A stretch of 64,000 bases of DNA from Atherix ibis (GCA_958298945.1 OY282605.1:4115811-4179810); one strand, 5' to 3'; shown: positions 1 to 11,930, counted from the stretch's first letter. Notes: generated by a model from the sequence alone, not told the origin. Numbers and translations: made by a program.

Positions 1-38
1 TTGCTTTCCATCTTAACTAATCTAACCTCACTAACAAG

Positions 39-375
39 GGTCGCTATTAGGAAGAGCGGCCAGTACAATATTAACCGTATTGGGGGGAACATATTCATTG
101 GCCACGAAAAGGCAAGACACGTTGCTATGGCGCACGCGCTCTCTGTCATCAATAGTGAGTACGGGGGCCGGCGCGCATCATATTCAAATGAGGTCAATGT
201 AATGTTTACTCGGATTAAATTATGTTTATAGGTTTTTGGTGCTGAATCCCCCTCCTTGTGGAACGAGATCTCCACGTCGCCGTCTCTCGATTCGGGTCGA
301 TTAGGAAGCGCACACGTCTCTGCGGACGAAGATGATATGCCGAGCGATACGAATCTACACCTACACTCGCCGTGA
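39..375 (+). CDS. 3'-terminal coding exons of an unidentified + strand gene
   Basis: Two segments, 39-154 and 232-372, stay open in one continuous phase and end at a TGA at 373-375. The first follows a good acceptor with CTAAC branch-like motifs (tctaacctcactaacaag). It ends at a GTGAGT donor at 155. The second starts after tttatag at 231. The intron would be 77 bases, a size typical of flies, and is visibly A/T-richer than its flanks. The predicted tail is polar and acidic (for example ADEDDMPSDTN), as in the cytoplasmic tail of many proteins. The frame continues off the left edge through an unseen upstream exon. I do not recognise the family. The opposite strand is also open from 377 to the edge, about 125 codons, but that product is cysteine-rich and less natural. 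The + model is preferred because both splice sites and the phase agree. There is also an unspliced + frame ending at 231. Confidence 0.5.
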
Positions 376-639
376 CATCAGCTTCCACACCGAGTAGTGT
401 AGTCGGAACCGAGATTATCTCACCAATTGTTTTGGGTGGGATTATACAAGCAGAGATAGTGGAATCTCACAAATTCTAAATTCCCAAGTTCCCCTTCCGC
501 CGCAACGCATTACGAACGGAATCTCGTGGATCACCTTATCATGCCACCTCCGCTTTAGAAGAGATTCTAGCTGCCCTCGAGAGAAAAAAAATGATTCAAT
601 CACCAAAATTCTATTGTGGAAAAATCCGAAAACATTGAA

Positions 640-645
640 AATAAA
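640..645 (+). terminator. polyadenylation signal AATAAA
   Basis: A canonical AATAAA lies about 265 bases after the TGA at 375 and would close a short 3' UTR for the gene ending there. The hexamer is frequent by chance in such A/T-rich DNA, so its position is the only support. Confidence 0.35.
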
Positions 646-2439
646 TCAAGAAAGCCCGTACAGTCCCCGTCCCGTCCAACCTAAACGTAGGTGCTATTTT
701 TGAACGGATCGCACCCAAGTCTGGATAGTATTTTAGTGTGTCAACGCAATGCAATCACTCCCCCCCGTCCCCTTCTCTTAACAATTTCATTTCGTAATTA
801 ACAGTCGAGTTTATTTATTTTCAGAATTTTTCTCGAGTATTTATTTTTCTCATACATTGAGAATATGTCACAGATTGTGTGCGTGCATGTGGTATATTTG
901 TATGTATGCGTATTTAAAGTCTGGGTCGATTTTCAAAAATCATCAAAAATGAAAAATAATTAAAAAAAAAACAATTCTCACCGCGTTTTATCGCTCATTA
1001 TTATTCGGCTTCCTTGATCGAGTTTAGTACTTCACTCGTTCCACCTCCCCCCCACCCACACCTTGTCGAAAAACGAAAAATCATCGAAGAAGTTTTGCTT
1101 GTTTTTTTTTGAGCGGTTCTCAAAGTTTTTGTTTTTTGTTGGACTTGTCGCCTTGCTTGTTGCTGTACGCACAAATGTCAATTGCGTAAGCCAAGATCTT
1201 TTTTGATAAAGTTTTTAAAAATTTTATTAATGAGCTTGTGCATGTGTGTGTGTGTGTGTGTTTTTCTGCATTAGCTTATGTATGTGTGTGCGTACATAGT
1301 CATTTGGATTTGGGTGTGAAAAGATCGTTTTCGATTGCCAAACCGCACGAAGGTCACTAATTATGGTCGAGAATGTAATCTGGCTTGAAATATCTCCTGC
1401 TGATGTGTTTGCCTCTCTTTTCCTCTTACAGAGGCGAACATTTCCTATATTCCGTACAGTGTGGATCATTGCCGTATTCACATTTTGTTGAACTCGACTT
1501 ATGTAACCAAAAATAAAAATAAAAACTTTAACGAAAAACATTTTTTTTTAAAAACTACACGTTGATAGGCTGCTCAGTGAATGTGTGTGTGTGTGTGTTT
1601 AAGTTTTTTGATAGAAATTTGGAATTTGGGAAAACTTCTTAAAATGGAATCTTGTTATTTTCTTATTTATTTTTTGATTGTTGACTTTTGTTCTTATTTA
1701 TTTTTTGATTGTTATTTTTGTTTTTGTTTCTTTTGTTAATGGTTTTTATGTCATTGATGAAAATTTTCAACTTTTGCTTTTCTAAATTCGACTTTATTTG
1801 GCATATTTTCGAAATTTTCGTTCGCAGTTTTTTTTTGGAATTTTTAATATTTTTCGTTTTTTTTGTTGTTGCAAATTTCAAATAATTTAGTTGATTTATT
1901 TTATACACCTCCCTTGCCCCTTCACTTCTCCTTATTTTATTTTTAATACAATTCAATTGTTTGAAGGGAATTGGTGGTTTTTTTGATTAATAATTTTTAA
2001 AAAATAATTCTAGCGAGAATATCTTTTTGAACAAAATAAAAATGCTCATAAATTACAATAGAAAATTTTAATTATTTCATAATAAATTTGATCTTTTTTA
2101 TTTTGAAAAAGAACAAAAATTCACTAAAATACTTTTTCTATAGATAAATTTAAAAAAAAAACTGTTTATTTTTATTATCGATTTAGTTTTTAAAAAAAAA
2201 TTGATTTTTTTTTAAAATTAACGCTTTTATCGTCTTAAATTTAAAATTATTAAATAAAGAAGTTATTTAAAAGAGGTAAATAATCTTTTAGAGCGGAAAA
2301 ATTGAGAATATTTTAATTTTATTTTATCTATTGTTGATTTTTTGTAAAAGTTTTGATTAAAGCTGAATAAAAGTTTTGATGAAATTTTTATTCCACTTAA
2401 TTACTAAGATCATATAACGTCATTCAAATAACAACCACG
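646..2439. other. A/T-rich non-coding stretch with short GT repeats
   Basis: Mostly low-complexity A/T DNA. (GT)n tracts lie near 1241-1261 and 1582-1598. The long lysine/asparagine frame on the - strand at 1663-1956 is a product of A/T composition. The one higher-complexity patch, at 1310-1500, is described separately. I see no repeat-family or gene signature in the rest. Confidence 0.6.
1430..1497. CDS. exon-like patch, strand unresolved
   Basis: On the + strand a very strong acceptor (cctctcttttcctcttacag) precedes 1432. From there a phase-0 frame reads RRTFPIFRTVWIIAVFTFC and stops at 1489-1491, which could be an alternative last exon for the gene upstream. On the - strand a T-rich acceptor ending in ttacataag precedes a 68-base segment, 1497 down to 1430, with donor GTAAGA. 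It is open in two frames, one of them reading VQQNVNTAMIHTVRN. Both cannot be right and possibly neither is. No family is recognised. Confidence 0.25.
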
Positions 2440-4330
2440 AACCATCATACAGGCCCTCGTGGATAATTTTTGATGATATTTTGGATTTAAAATGCTACGA
2501 AATTTAATAATTTTTCGGGTAGCTGCACAAGAAAAAGTCTAATCAAATTTTCAAACTACGCATTTTAATTAACTACGATTCAAGTCGCACCAAATTTTGT
2601 TTAACCAATCAACAAGATAGTCTTCCGACAATGTTCCCAGTTTTTTTTCTATTTTCCTGATCTGCGAATACACCTTAGATGGTGATTTTTCGTTGATAAA
2701 ATGACTTATCCACAGTCACTTGTGGGTTTTCAGAGCCCCATATTCAGGGACAATTTTTTATAATTCAGGACTGAACAAGAAAAAGTCCAACCGAGTCAAA
2801 CGCACAATTTTCGAGGTCAATTGACATTACCAAATTTCAAAATTACGAGTTCTGCTAATTTTTCATTATGTTGTGTGGCTTGTGGTGCCATTTTGTTAAA
2901 ACCACATATGGAATAGGTAAAAATCTTGAAGTTCTGACCAAAAAAAAAGTCGGTCATAGCGCTCAGAATTAACGGTAACTGGTTTTTACTTATTCATTTC
3001 TAAAGCAGTACGAAAATTCGCATTAGACAATCATTTTTCACCAATACAGTGGTTATTCCACAGTCCATTGTGGATTACAGAGCCCCATATTCGGCAATTA
3101 TGCTTATTATGGTTGGATTCTCTTTAGATAATTTTCGATAACTTTTTCGTCCATTTCCGGCTATGTTTCGGCCAGTTTTTTGACGGAAGTTCAAACGCAC
3201 AATTTTCGAGACCAATTGACATTAACAAATTTCGAAATTACGAATTCTACTAACTTTTTTTCATATTGTGGGGCTTGTAGTGCCATTTTGTTGAAACTAC
3301 ATATGTCCCAGATTAAAATTTTCAAGAACAGTCCAAAAAAGGGTGCCATAGCGCTCAGAATTAACGATGATTGGTCTTTTCTTCTTCATTTCTAAAGATG
3401 TATGAAAATTCGAACCAGACAATTACTTTTCGCCAATACAGTGGCTTTTCCACAGTTATTTGTGGGTTTTCAGAGCCTCATACGAGTGTGTGTCAGTTTT
3501 GCTAAAATGGTCATGTCCTCCGTCATCAATGATCCTCCGTCATCTTGTCTTAGGGCCCTGAACGTGGCTATGGCAGATTCATCATTTTTGTACAAACTAA
3601 AATGTACACCAGATATTCACTTGTCGCCTATCAGAACTTGTGGGTTATCAAAGCCCCATATACAGCAATTTTGCTCGTTAACATAACCAACGAGCGAAAA
3701 AAGAGCCTCATCATTAAAGAAAATATTATAATTAAACAAATCAGCATACAAAACCTGTTGTTCCTAAGTGACCATTTTTGTATAATTCAGGACTGGATCC
3801 TTTTTAGATAATTTTTTTCCCATTTCGGACTATATTACGGCCAGTTCTTTGACGGAAGTAAGTTTTCAAATGATGTAAAGTCTTAGGATCTTTCGGGTAC
3901 AAAGGAGTCTAAAGCACAATTTCGAGGTCAATTGACATCATCAAATTTCGAAATTATGAGTTTTGCTAACTTTTCGTCATTTTGTGTGGCTTGTGGTGCC
4001 GTTTTGTTGAAACCACATATGGAATAGGTAAAAATCTTTATGATCAGGCCAAAAAAAGGCCACCATACCGTTCAGAATTAACAATAACTGGTTTTTCATT
4101 CTTCATTTCTAAAAAAGTACAAAAATTTGAACTTTTCACCAATACAGTGGCTTTTCCACAGTCTATTATGGGTTTTCAGAACCTCATACACATTTGTGTC
4201 AGTTTTGCTAAAATGGTCATGTCCACTAAGCGACAAATGATCATCCATAATCTTCTCTTAGAGCCCTAAACGTGCCTATAGCAGACTCACCATTTTTGTA
4301 AAGAAAAAACACAATTTTAAGGCACTCAAT
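2440..4330 (-). mobile_element. cluster of degenerate Tc1/mariner-superfamily copies
   Basis: The same segments recur three times in a row, at about 2690-3110, 3180-3500 and 3900-4210. On the - strand they carry decayed transposase text around MWFQQNGTTSH, matching the WFQQDGATSH block that holds the second catalytic aspartate of many insect IS630-Tc1-mariner transposases. A repeated block reading tgtggRttttcagagcc marks each copy. All frames are broken by stops and indels. Related copies lie at 21.3-23.4, 24.5-25.2 and 28.1-28.8 kb. The family placement rests on this motif and on the VTVWCALW-type block visible in the 28 kb copy. Confidence 0.7.
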
Positions 4331-4389
4331 TTTGAGATTGTCAAAATACGTTCCGAAAAATGGCAATTTCTAAACTAAACAAATAAGCG

Positions 4390-4560
4390 TGCCGAAAACT
4401 GAAAACCTGTTCCAGTCTCTATGAATCTTGAACACTCGCGATTATCCCCTATAATCGCCGGTGTTCCTCAGGGTAGTTTCCTTGGCCCTATGCTTTTCAT
4501 ACATGTCCTGAAATCTATTTTTTTCATTATCCAAAGCTAGTTCTCGAAGTGGAGAGTAAA
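4390..4560 (+). pseudogene. LINE reverse transcriptase scrap (jockey-like)
   Basis: Beginning near 4450 the + strand reads IIAGVPQGSFLGPMLF, the AGVPQGSxLGPxLF block of non-LTR retrotransposon reverse transcriptases, just before the catalytic FADD motif that is missing here. Only some 60 codons are recognisable. A close relative with the same flanking sequence is at 7.3 kb, so the two derive from one element family. It is embedded within the Tc1-like cluster. Confidence 0.75.
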
Positions 4561-4700
4561 ACAAAAATGAACAAAATATGGCAAATCCTAAACTAAACAA
4601 ATGTCAGCTTGAATGACATATATGTTTGACAGCTGTCAAATGACAGAACTAGTTTTTCCGAACCACAAATTGGAGGAAAGCTTTTCAAACCGAAAATGAG
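4560..4700. repeat. Tc1-like element end with a 16-base palindrome
   Basis: Contains TTTGACAGCTGTCAAA at 4625-4640, a perfect palindrome, after gacatatatg and before TGACA. The same arrangement recurs at 21915-21930 and 23328-23343, and imperfectly at 24563. It is usually preceded by an AAAATGGCA segment. This is probably the terminus of the Tc1-like family found nearby. Confidence 0.6.
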
Positions 4701-5405
4701 CTTTCTTCGTGCTTTGAAAATTATTTTCAAGTAACTTTAAAAAATCATGTTCCTCTTTTCCCCTTCCCCTCTCTTCCATCTCACAATATCCTTTTAAAAA
4801 GTAGCTGCACAATGAATTTTCGTCTCTTTTATTATTATTATTTTTTAAGTATTTTTCCCTTATTCGTATTCATTTGCATTTATAAATTGGTATTCAGTAT
4901 CGAAAAATTATCCAAATTTCGATTAAAGAAAATACAAATGAGAGTATTTTTTTAGAAGTTTTTTTTTATAGGTATTTTCAATCCTTTCCGAGTAACTCTC
5001 TAAACAATTGAAAATCCGAAATTGAAAAAGCCTCACTTTTCTTGGGGTAAAAGTTGAATTGTCGCTAAAATGAAGCAGTAAAATAAAAATTCTAATTATC
5101 CCTTTTAATTGTCGTCATTATATTTTCATAAAGATTAAAATTGAATTTTTTTTCCGCTAATTCAGATATTTTCTTACTGATTTCAATTAAAAATATTTTC
5201 TTATTTTGTCATTTTTATTTTTAAGAAAAATTTTGTGTTTTTATTTTTATATGCCATTGAGTGAGTGATATTAAAAAATCGTAAATGACATAAAAGAAAA
5301 ATGGTCATCCCCTTGAGAATAGGAATAACCATATTTAAAGGAATAAAAGGATATTTTTCTTCAGAGCAGTCAACTACGAATTTCCTTTTCAAATTTTTTT
5401 CTTAC
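4700..5405. other. A/T-rich intron-like DNA
   Basis: Low-complexity A/T sequence with scattered T runs. A 63-codon - strand frame at 5201-5392 has no recognisable motif and ordinary chance composition. No repeat family was noticed. Confidence 0.55.
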
Positions 5406-5456
5406 AAAATTTTTCCTTCCAAATATCCTCTGTTGTCTATCCCCTGCGGAGTGTTT
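5406..5456 (-). CDS. candidate small - strand exon
   Basis: On the - strand a T-rich acceptor (tttatactttagag) precedes 51 bases of distinctly higher complexity, followed by donor GTAAGA. One open frame reads NTPQGIDNRGYLEGKI. A second frame is also open. If the second AG is used, the segment starts with one base and ends with two, which fits the end phase of the - strand candidate at 11747. The product is not recognised. Short open segments of this length can occur by chance. Confidence 0.28.
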
Positions 5457-5687
5457 CTCTAAAGTATAAATTAAAAATTAAATACTGAATTTTACTTTAA
5501 TACCTTTCCGTTTATTGCGTGATTAATACTTTTAATGATTATGAATTTTTACCATGGAATTTTATTGACACAAAAGTGGGAAGAGAATTAGTTCTTCAAT
5601 AAAAAAAAACACATTTGATGAGATATTAATAAATTGGGATTTTCTTATTCAGCATTTCCTTTATTCCGAGTTTGAAATTCGTATAAA

Positions 5688-5733
<46 letters not shown>

Positions 5734-5734
5734 G
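5688..5734. repeat. (AAT)n microsatellite
   Basis: About fifteen near-perfect ATA/AAT triplets. Confidence 0.9.
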
Positions 5735-7190
5735 CAGGAATATTCAGAAATTGGCAGGTTGGCGGATGTAGGTCTTTTGCCATCGTTTTTAAGTATTTCT
5801 GTGCATAATTACACGTTATTATTGAGATTAAACAAACCAATAATCAAGTCTCACTAAAATATACGAAAATAAAAACACTAATAGCCATAATTAAAATGAT
5901 TCAATTTCATTCTTTTATGAATATGGTCGCGGTTATAAACAGAAAATCGAAATGGCAGACACGCAGAACTTAGTGGTTAGGCAGTGGCGGAAGAAGTGTG
6001 TGTGTGTAGGCGGGGGGCATATTTTAATTAGGTTGAAGGGTGGGTGAGAAAATGTTTTTGGACAATTTTTATTGTTGGCCTTTTAAGGTTGTGTGGTCTG
6101 TGTTTTGACTAGTCACCGACCATCATCCCCATCGTCACGTTACGTCAATTACCAGAAACCAAGCGAGTAGATGGAATTGGATTGATGGCTTTCCCAGTCA
6201 GGTGGCAGATGGTTTTTATTCTAGGATCATAAAAACAATCGTATTATTTATACGAAAATCAATTCTAATAAACCCATTCACCTGTGTAGGTCGATGAACT
6301 GCTCACTTACTTACTAACTTATTGGTGTGGTCTGTGGTCTGTTCTGATCCGCCACAAAGTCATAGGGCCAACCACAGTCAAGTCCGATTTAGTACATCTA
6401 CCCTTACCCCCAAAAAATCGTTTTTGTCCATTAGAATAAAAATTACACAATTAATGTGGACGTTGATGATTTTTGGTCTGTTCTTTCGATTATTTCTGCT
6501 TCGAAATGACCAAATAGTCAGTCAGTCAGTCAGTCATCAATGCACGTAATTAAACTGTGATGCCAAACTTGATACTTTTTATGCATAAATCTTATTACCT
6601 TTTGTCATTTGCACGCAATAAAATCAATCATTAAAAAAAAAATTCCGAAATTACTCAAATTAATTATCAACAAAAAAAAAATCCAAAATTAAATCAAATT
6701 AATCATAATTAAATCGGCATTTGTTAATTTTTTAAAAGATTTTTTTAATGTTCGAAATTTTATCGAAATTAATCAAAATAATTTTAACAAGGAGTTTTTT
6801 TTTAAGCAACAATTTTTTTTTTTTTGGTAAATATTCCATATTTTTTTTAAAAAATATTTTCTAAAATTAAAAATATACTCTGAGTTTTTTACAACTTTTT
6901 AAAAAGTAGAACTCACAACAAACAGTATTCCTTGCAACAAGGACTTTTCGTCACTGTGAAAATTTTCAGTCGTAAAAATAACTCCTTAACCCGATAAACC
7001 CGTGCTCTTTGCCCTGTTCGCATTGCCCAATAAGCTTACTTGCAATTCTAGCTAAAGGCTCTTAGAAACTAATACTAAAACGACTTTATCCTACAGAGTA
7101 CCGGAAAATCTCTTCGTCTTTAGAACAGAAAAAATTCACATTTTCAATAAATCCATCACGTTGAAGATTGTGTGGAATCCCCTTCTGAGA
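5735..7190. other. unassigned non-coding DNA
   Basis: A moderately complex part at 5735-6560 includes a short (CAGT)n run at about 6518-6536, followed by A/T low-complexity sequence to about 6900. No convincing open frame, splice-bounded segment or repeat-family match was seen. Confidence 0.5.
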
Positions 7191-7560
7191 GGAAAGGGGA
7201 TCCTCTGCCCAGGTAGGTGTGTTTCTAGATCTACTATCACATGGATGTGAGCGTGTCTGGAAACCAAAAACCTCTCATAACGGTTTGATCCAGTCTTCGT
7301 GAATCTTGAATCACCTAAAATCGCCGGTGTTCCTCAGGGTAGCCTCTTTGGCCCTATACTTTTCATGTATATCCTGAAACCTTCAATATTTTACAAAATT
7401 ATATCCTCGAACTCAGCAGGTAGTTCTCGAAACGAAACAAAAAAGTGTTCACGTAAATTTTACTCTAAACGACATAATAGTTCCTCAAACACAGCACGTG
7501 TGTTATTAACGATCTGGAACCGCCCGTATGAAACTAAAAAAGAGTTGAACTAAACCGACG
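7190..7560 (+). pseudogene. LINE reverse transcriptase fragment (jockey-like)
   Basis: Near 7316 the frame reads IAGVPQGSLFGPILF, the reverse transcriptase block shared with the scrap at 4.45 kb. The preceding sequence (nttgatccagtctt-like text and a 'gaatcttgaa' segment) also matches that copy. The frame runs to 7553, but its second half no longer resembles reverse transcriptase. The catalytic YADD region is not visible. Confidence 0.75.
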
Positions 7561-7629
7561 ATACAAACAACAAAATTGACTGCTGGATGCATGTTCTAAG
7601 CTCAAAATAAATTATTTCTTTAAAAATTC

Positions 7630-7925
7630 AGTATTTAAACTTATTTGGACTTATGGACTAAAACTCTGATCTTCTACCGCCAACTTTCTAACTCCCATCC
7701 TACCCAATCTATCCAGTTAAAAATCCTATGTAAAATTAGGAATGCTTCTTATTGTATTTGTAACAGCGGCATACATCGTGATCTCAAAGTTGCCTTCGTA
7801 TGTGAACTAATTGTTGCTCGTTATAAAAAGTTTCATGCTAATTTCATTAAAATGACATTTTTAATAAAAAAATCTGCTTTAGTTGTTGTAGTTGTAGATA
7901 TCTTAATAGGGTGGAAAAAATAAAA
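7630..7925 (+). pseudogene. LINE reverse transcriptase C-terminal fragment
   Basis: The + frame 7645-7923 contains IQLKILCKIRNASYCI and then GIHRDLKVAFV. This is the pattern RFQSKVLRxIxNAPWYV followed by (I/V)xRDLxIPxV at the end of jockey-clade reverse transcriptases. It sits about 100 bases after the AGVPQGS fragment in the same orientation, so both are probably one element with an internal loss. The tail is A/T-rich. Confidence 0.75.
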
Positions 7926-9829
7926 AAAATATACCAACGGCTGGTCATATTTTTAGTAAATCAAAATTTTCATAATTAAGTTCCTCCTTGAGTCAAGAGA
8001 ATCTGCCTGTGCACCACCACTTCCTCTCTTCAAATCTATTCTTTAATTTCAAATATATTAATTTATTTCCATACCACCCCCCTTCTCCCACTTTCCCCTT
8101 ACATCCTAAAATTTTCGAGGATTCATTTTTCAAAATCAGCCAAAAAAAATTACAACAAAAACGCTCTGTGTACGACTGTCACTGTTGAGTAATCAATAAC
8201 TCTCCAGCTTCCCTCGTCCGCTATCAAATCGATTTTGAGCAAGTGCATTTTTTTCTCTCAAATCGGGTAATACTATTTCTTATGTTCGCAGCAATTGACG
8301 TGTACACTAAGCCGATCGGAACTGTCACTTTTTATTGTCCATCAAAATCTTTATGCTGCATCTCAGAAACAACCAAAATGGACGGTGTTTTTTTTCTTCT
8401 CATAATTTTGCTATTTTTCTTTTAATTTCTTTTTTTTTACAAACCAACTAAAAATTATCCTGCATCTTCCATCTTATCATCTTTGTGAGTGCAGAGGGGG
8501 ATGAGGATTCGTTTTTATATAAAAATGAACAAATGAATACGTGTTCTCATGTCAAGTGAATGTTTTGTTGAAAAAGTATATGTTATTAAGCCTTAAACTT
8601 TAGGGTTTTGTCCTCTTTTTCCTGTACCACATCAAATCCCCCCATCCCCCCTCACCGAGTTTATTGTCTAGGAAATGATCAAGATCGAATATGACAAGAT
8701 CAACAGACACCATCGAGTTTTCCGCGGTTCGATCACGATTCAATTTTATCGCAACGCGTCATCGGTTGTCGTAATCTCAGATTAAGTCAAATTAAAAATG
8801 TTCTCGACTATCGCGATTTGGAATTAAATTTTGAAAACCGACTGGTTAGGCATAGCACTTCCCCCCTGTCCCCTCCTCCACCCTCATCAAAACCAATTGA
8901 CATTTTTTTTTTGTTGGTTTCGATTTTCCTTTCAAGTCATTTTGTCAGGTACAATTTATTAATTTTGTTTTTGGTTGTTTTTTTTTTTTTGCCGAATGTC
9001 TTGCGAAGCATGAAAAAATTTATTCCTCACCGAATAAAGATCACGATCGATTTTGTTTCAATAGTTCAATGGGTCTAGATGGTCTTAAGATACCAATCGC
9101 CTTTTAGCCGGAAGAGTATTTCTTAAACGATGAATGTTTCATATACACACACACACACACACACCTGCATCGGCAAATATTGTTTACGTGATCTTTTTTT
9201 TTTAAGCTGTTCTCATTTATATTTACGATTGCTCCATTCATTTATGTATGATCAGAAATTCTTAAGTTGTACTTATTACCTTGGATCTGAACAAAGATGG
9301 ATACAGAAAATCACTTTCAAAACAGGTACGAACAGCGGAAGCTATTAAAAGTGAACTTCGTTTTTTCCCAATGCACACACACACACAAATTCTGATCGTT
9401 TTTATTGCATTTTACTTTTTAGACTGTGTCAAGTCTAAGTCAACAAGAATTATGTTTAGATTCATGGACTCCTAATATAGGCAAACGCAGACAGATGCAT
9501 ATGTACGCCTTGTACGTATACAATAGATCTACGGATCATAGCATCGGATCAGATACACAGTACTGTGGAACTCCATACATTACACTCCTATTCAAAAGTT
9601 CATAGAAAATTCGAATTTTCTCTTAATTTATACTCAAGTTTATGGATCTAAATCGGTTTTTTTTCGGAAAGAATTTTCGAGGCCAAGAAAAGGAATCCAG
9701 AGGTTTAAGGGTATCTAGAATAATGTTACTCAGCTTTATAATAACGAAAATGTTGAACAAAACAAATGTAGAATTTGGAATAGTCAGTCGGGTTATCGGA
9801 CTGTGGCGACAGTTTTTTGATAAAATAAT
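7926..9829. other. non-coding DNA with CA repeats and pyrimidine tracts
   Basis: Includes (CA)n at about 9146-9164 and 9374-9384, and C/T-rich stretches at 8070-8110 and 8630-8660. A patch at 9257-9324 sits between a weak acceptor and a GTACGA donor on +, and also looks exon-like on -; neither is strong. No repeat-family match was seen. Confidence 0.5.
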
Positions 9830-11045
9830 CTTGGAGGAGGTGAGCTGATATATGTAGTGCTCGGTGGAGGTGACCGAATATAATGCTTGTAGAATATGAG
9901 CGGATATAGTTCTTGGAGGAAATGAGCTAATACTGTGCTCGGAGGGGATGAGGGGATATTGTGCTCGGAGCAGGTGACCTGATATAATGTTCGTAGGATA
10001 TGAGCGGATATAGTACATAGAGGAGATGAGCTGATACTGTGCTCGGAGGGGATGAGCGGATATAAGTGTTCAAAGGAGGAATATAGTGATCAGAGGAGGT
10101 GTGCGGATACTGTGCTCGGAGGAGGTGAGTGGATGTAGTGCTCGGAGGGGATGAGAAGATATGGTGCTCAGAGGAGGTGAGCGGATATTGTGCTCAAAGG
10201 AGTTGATAGGCTATAGTGCTCGGAGGATATGAGCGGATATAGTTCTTGGATGAGATGAGCTGATACTGTGCTCGGAGAGGATGAGCAGATATAGTGTTCG
10301 GAGGAGTTGAGTGGATATAGTTATCGGAGGAGATGAGCGCATATTGTGCTCGGAGGAGGTCTGCGAATATATAATGCTCGGTGGAGGTGATCGGATATAA
10401 AGCTCGTAGGTGAGCGGATACTATGCTGGGAGGAGATGAGCAAATATAGTGCTCGGAGGAGTTGAGCTGATATAGTGCTCAGAGGAGGTGAGCGGATATT
10501 GTGCTCAAAGGAGTTGAACGGATATATGGCTCGGAAGAGATGAGCGAATACTGTGCTCGGAGGAGGTGTCCGGATATAGTTCTTGGAGTATGTGAGCTGA
10601 TATAGTGCTCAGAGGAGATGAGGGGATATCGTGCGCGGAGAAGATGAGCACATATAGTGCTCGGTGGAGGTGATCGGATATAATGCTCGTAGGTGAGCGG
10701 ATACTATGCTGGGAGGAGATGAGCAAATATAGTTCTCTGAGAAGTTGAGCGGATATAGTGCTCAGAGGGGGCGAGCGGATATTGTGCTCAGAGTAGATGA
10801 GCGGATATCGTGCTCGGACAAGATGAGCGAATACTGTGCTCGGAGGAGGTGTCCGGATATAGTTCTTGGAGTATGTGACCTGATATAGTGCTCGGAGAAG
10901 ATGAGCGAATATGTTGTTCGGTGGAAGTGATTGGATATAATGCTCGGAGGTGCGTGGATACTGTGCTGGGAGGAGATGGGCGGATATAATGCTCAGAGGA
11001 GGAGTATAGTGCTTGAAGGAGACGGGCGTATATATTGCACAAAGA
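9830..11045. repeat. 26-base minisatellite with higher-order structure
   Basis: About 46 diverged copies of a unit close to gagcggatatagtgctcgg followed by aggagat. Variants are shared at a fixed distance: gctcgtaggtgagcgg occurs at 10402 and 10685, and tgagcgaatactgtgctcgg at 10541 and 10824. Both offsets are 283 bases, about eleven units. The long - strand frames through the array (10505-11131 and 10788-11042) arise because the unit has few stops, and are not proposed as genes. Confidence 0.93.
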
Positions 11046-11746
11046 AGCAAAACGGGCAGTGTGCGGTGAATTGTTGGAAAAAGTTTAAATAAATTGAAGA
11101 GTTGACAGAGATTCTTACTGGATTGTAGCAATATTTTTCAAATTGTAATCGTTGAAAATCTGTCTTATTACCTTTTTCTCAACAAAATATTCGATTCGTC
11201 GTATTTATGAGTTTTTTTGTGTGTTTAATTCTCCTGATCAGATAATAGTTTTGTCCACTTAATCTATATACTTTTGAACCGCAATATCTACACAACCAAT
11301 CCAATAGGTCAAGTGGTAATAAAGTTTATCAATACTTCAATAAATATTTCGTTTTAAAAGAAAAAACCAATAAAAATCATTTCAGGTGAGTCGAAATTCA
11401 AGAAGAAAAAAATCGTATGTGTCTTCAGAATAGAATTCCAAAACTCGTATGGGTGTGAAGATAGTTACAAATTAATATTATCTCAATTGGACAAGCAAGG
11501 AAGGTAGACAGAAGTAGTTGTTAATCTTCACTTTTCAACTACGTAGAGAGAACAAAAAAAAAACAATAACAACTGAAATTCCTCATCGATCCATGAAGAG
11601 GAAAAGTTACCTTTTTCGTGTTTGGTTTTGTTTGCTTTTCTGTTGTTATTCTTGCATCGATTTTTGTAAGCCAATTTCACGATCGATGTATGCGTGAGTA
11701 TCTAAAGATCACTGGCTGTCCAATCCATTCGCGATCGTTCTTTTAC
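11046..11746. other. non-coding DNA with a weak ratchet-like splice site
   Basis: Mostly A/T-rich. At 11384 the text atcatttcag is followed directly by GTGAGT, an acceptor abutting a donor, but the pyrimidine tract is poor. A GC-richer part begins near 11580. Confidence 0.4.
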
Positions 11747-11930
11747 CTTTGCACGATTTCAAGAAGATTTAATTTTTCGTATCGTGGTTCCCATACACCT
11801 GCGTCTGATCTTGACAATACCAGATGAACAGGTACTCGTATTAGTTGAATGTTCCGTGGTTGTGTCTGTCGATCATCGAGTTTTGACTCTAAAAAAGGCA
11901 AACATGTGGCAAAGCAGGTATACTGCCAAG
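11747..11930. CDS. exon-like segment, strand unresolved
   Basis: On the - strand, acceptor gccttttttag precedes 11888. A frame then runs about 46 codons, containing RVPVHLVLSRSDAGVWEPR, to a GTAAAA donor next to 11747. On the + strand, acceptor ttcttttacctttgcacgatttcaag ends at 11763. A frame then runs from 11766 (for example PDEQVLVLVECSVVVSVD) to possible donors at about 11917 or 11928. The - product is more hydrophilic and natural-looking. The + codons are more G/C-ended, as expected for fly genes. Neither is recognised. The segment is clearly richer in complexity than its surroundings. Confidence 0.35.

Noticed and set aside
1663..1956. 97-codon lysine/asparagine-rich - frame
   Set aside because: Composition of T-rich DNA read backwards; no motif, splice signals or complexity.
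8720..8740. tRNA B-box-like ggttcgatc
   Set aside because: No A box at the right distance and no cloverleaf could be folded; similar strings at 50225 and 51292 failed as well.
9281..9324. EF-hand-like text DLNKDGYRKSLS
   Set aside because: The frame is closed just upstream with no acceptor between, and only the first half of the loop pattern is met.
10505..11131. 208-codon - strand frame with repeated serine/leucine text
   Set aside because: It lies wholly in the 26-base minisatellite; the periodic protein is produced by the repeat, and overlapping frames look the same.
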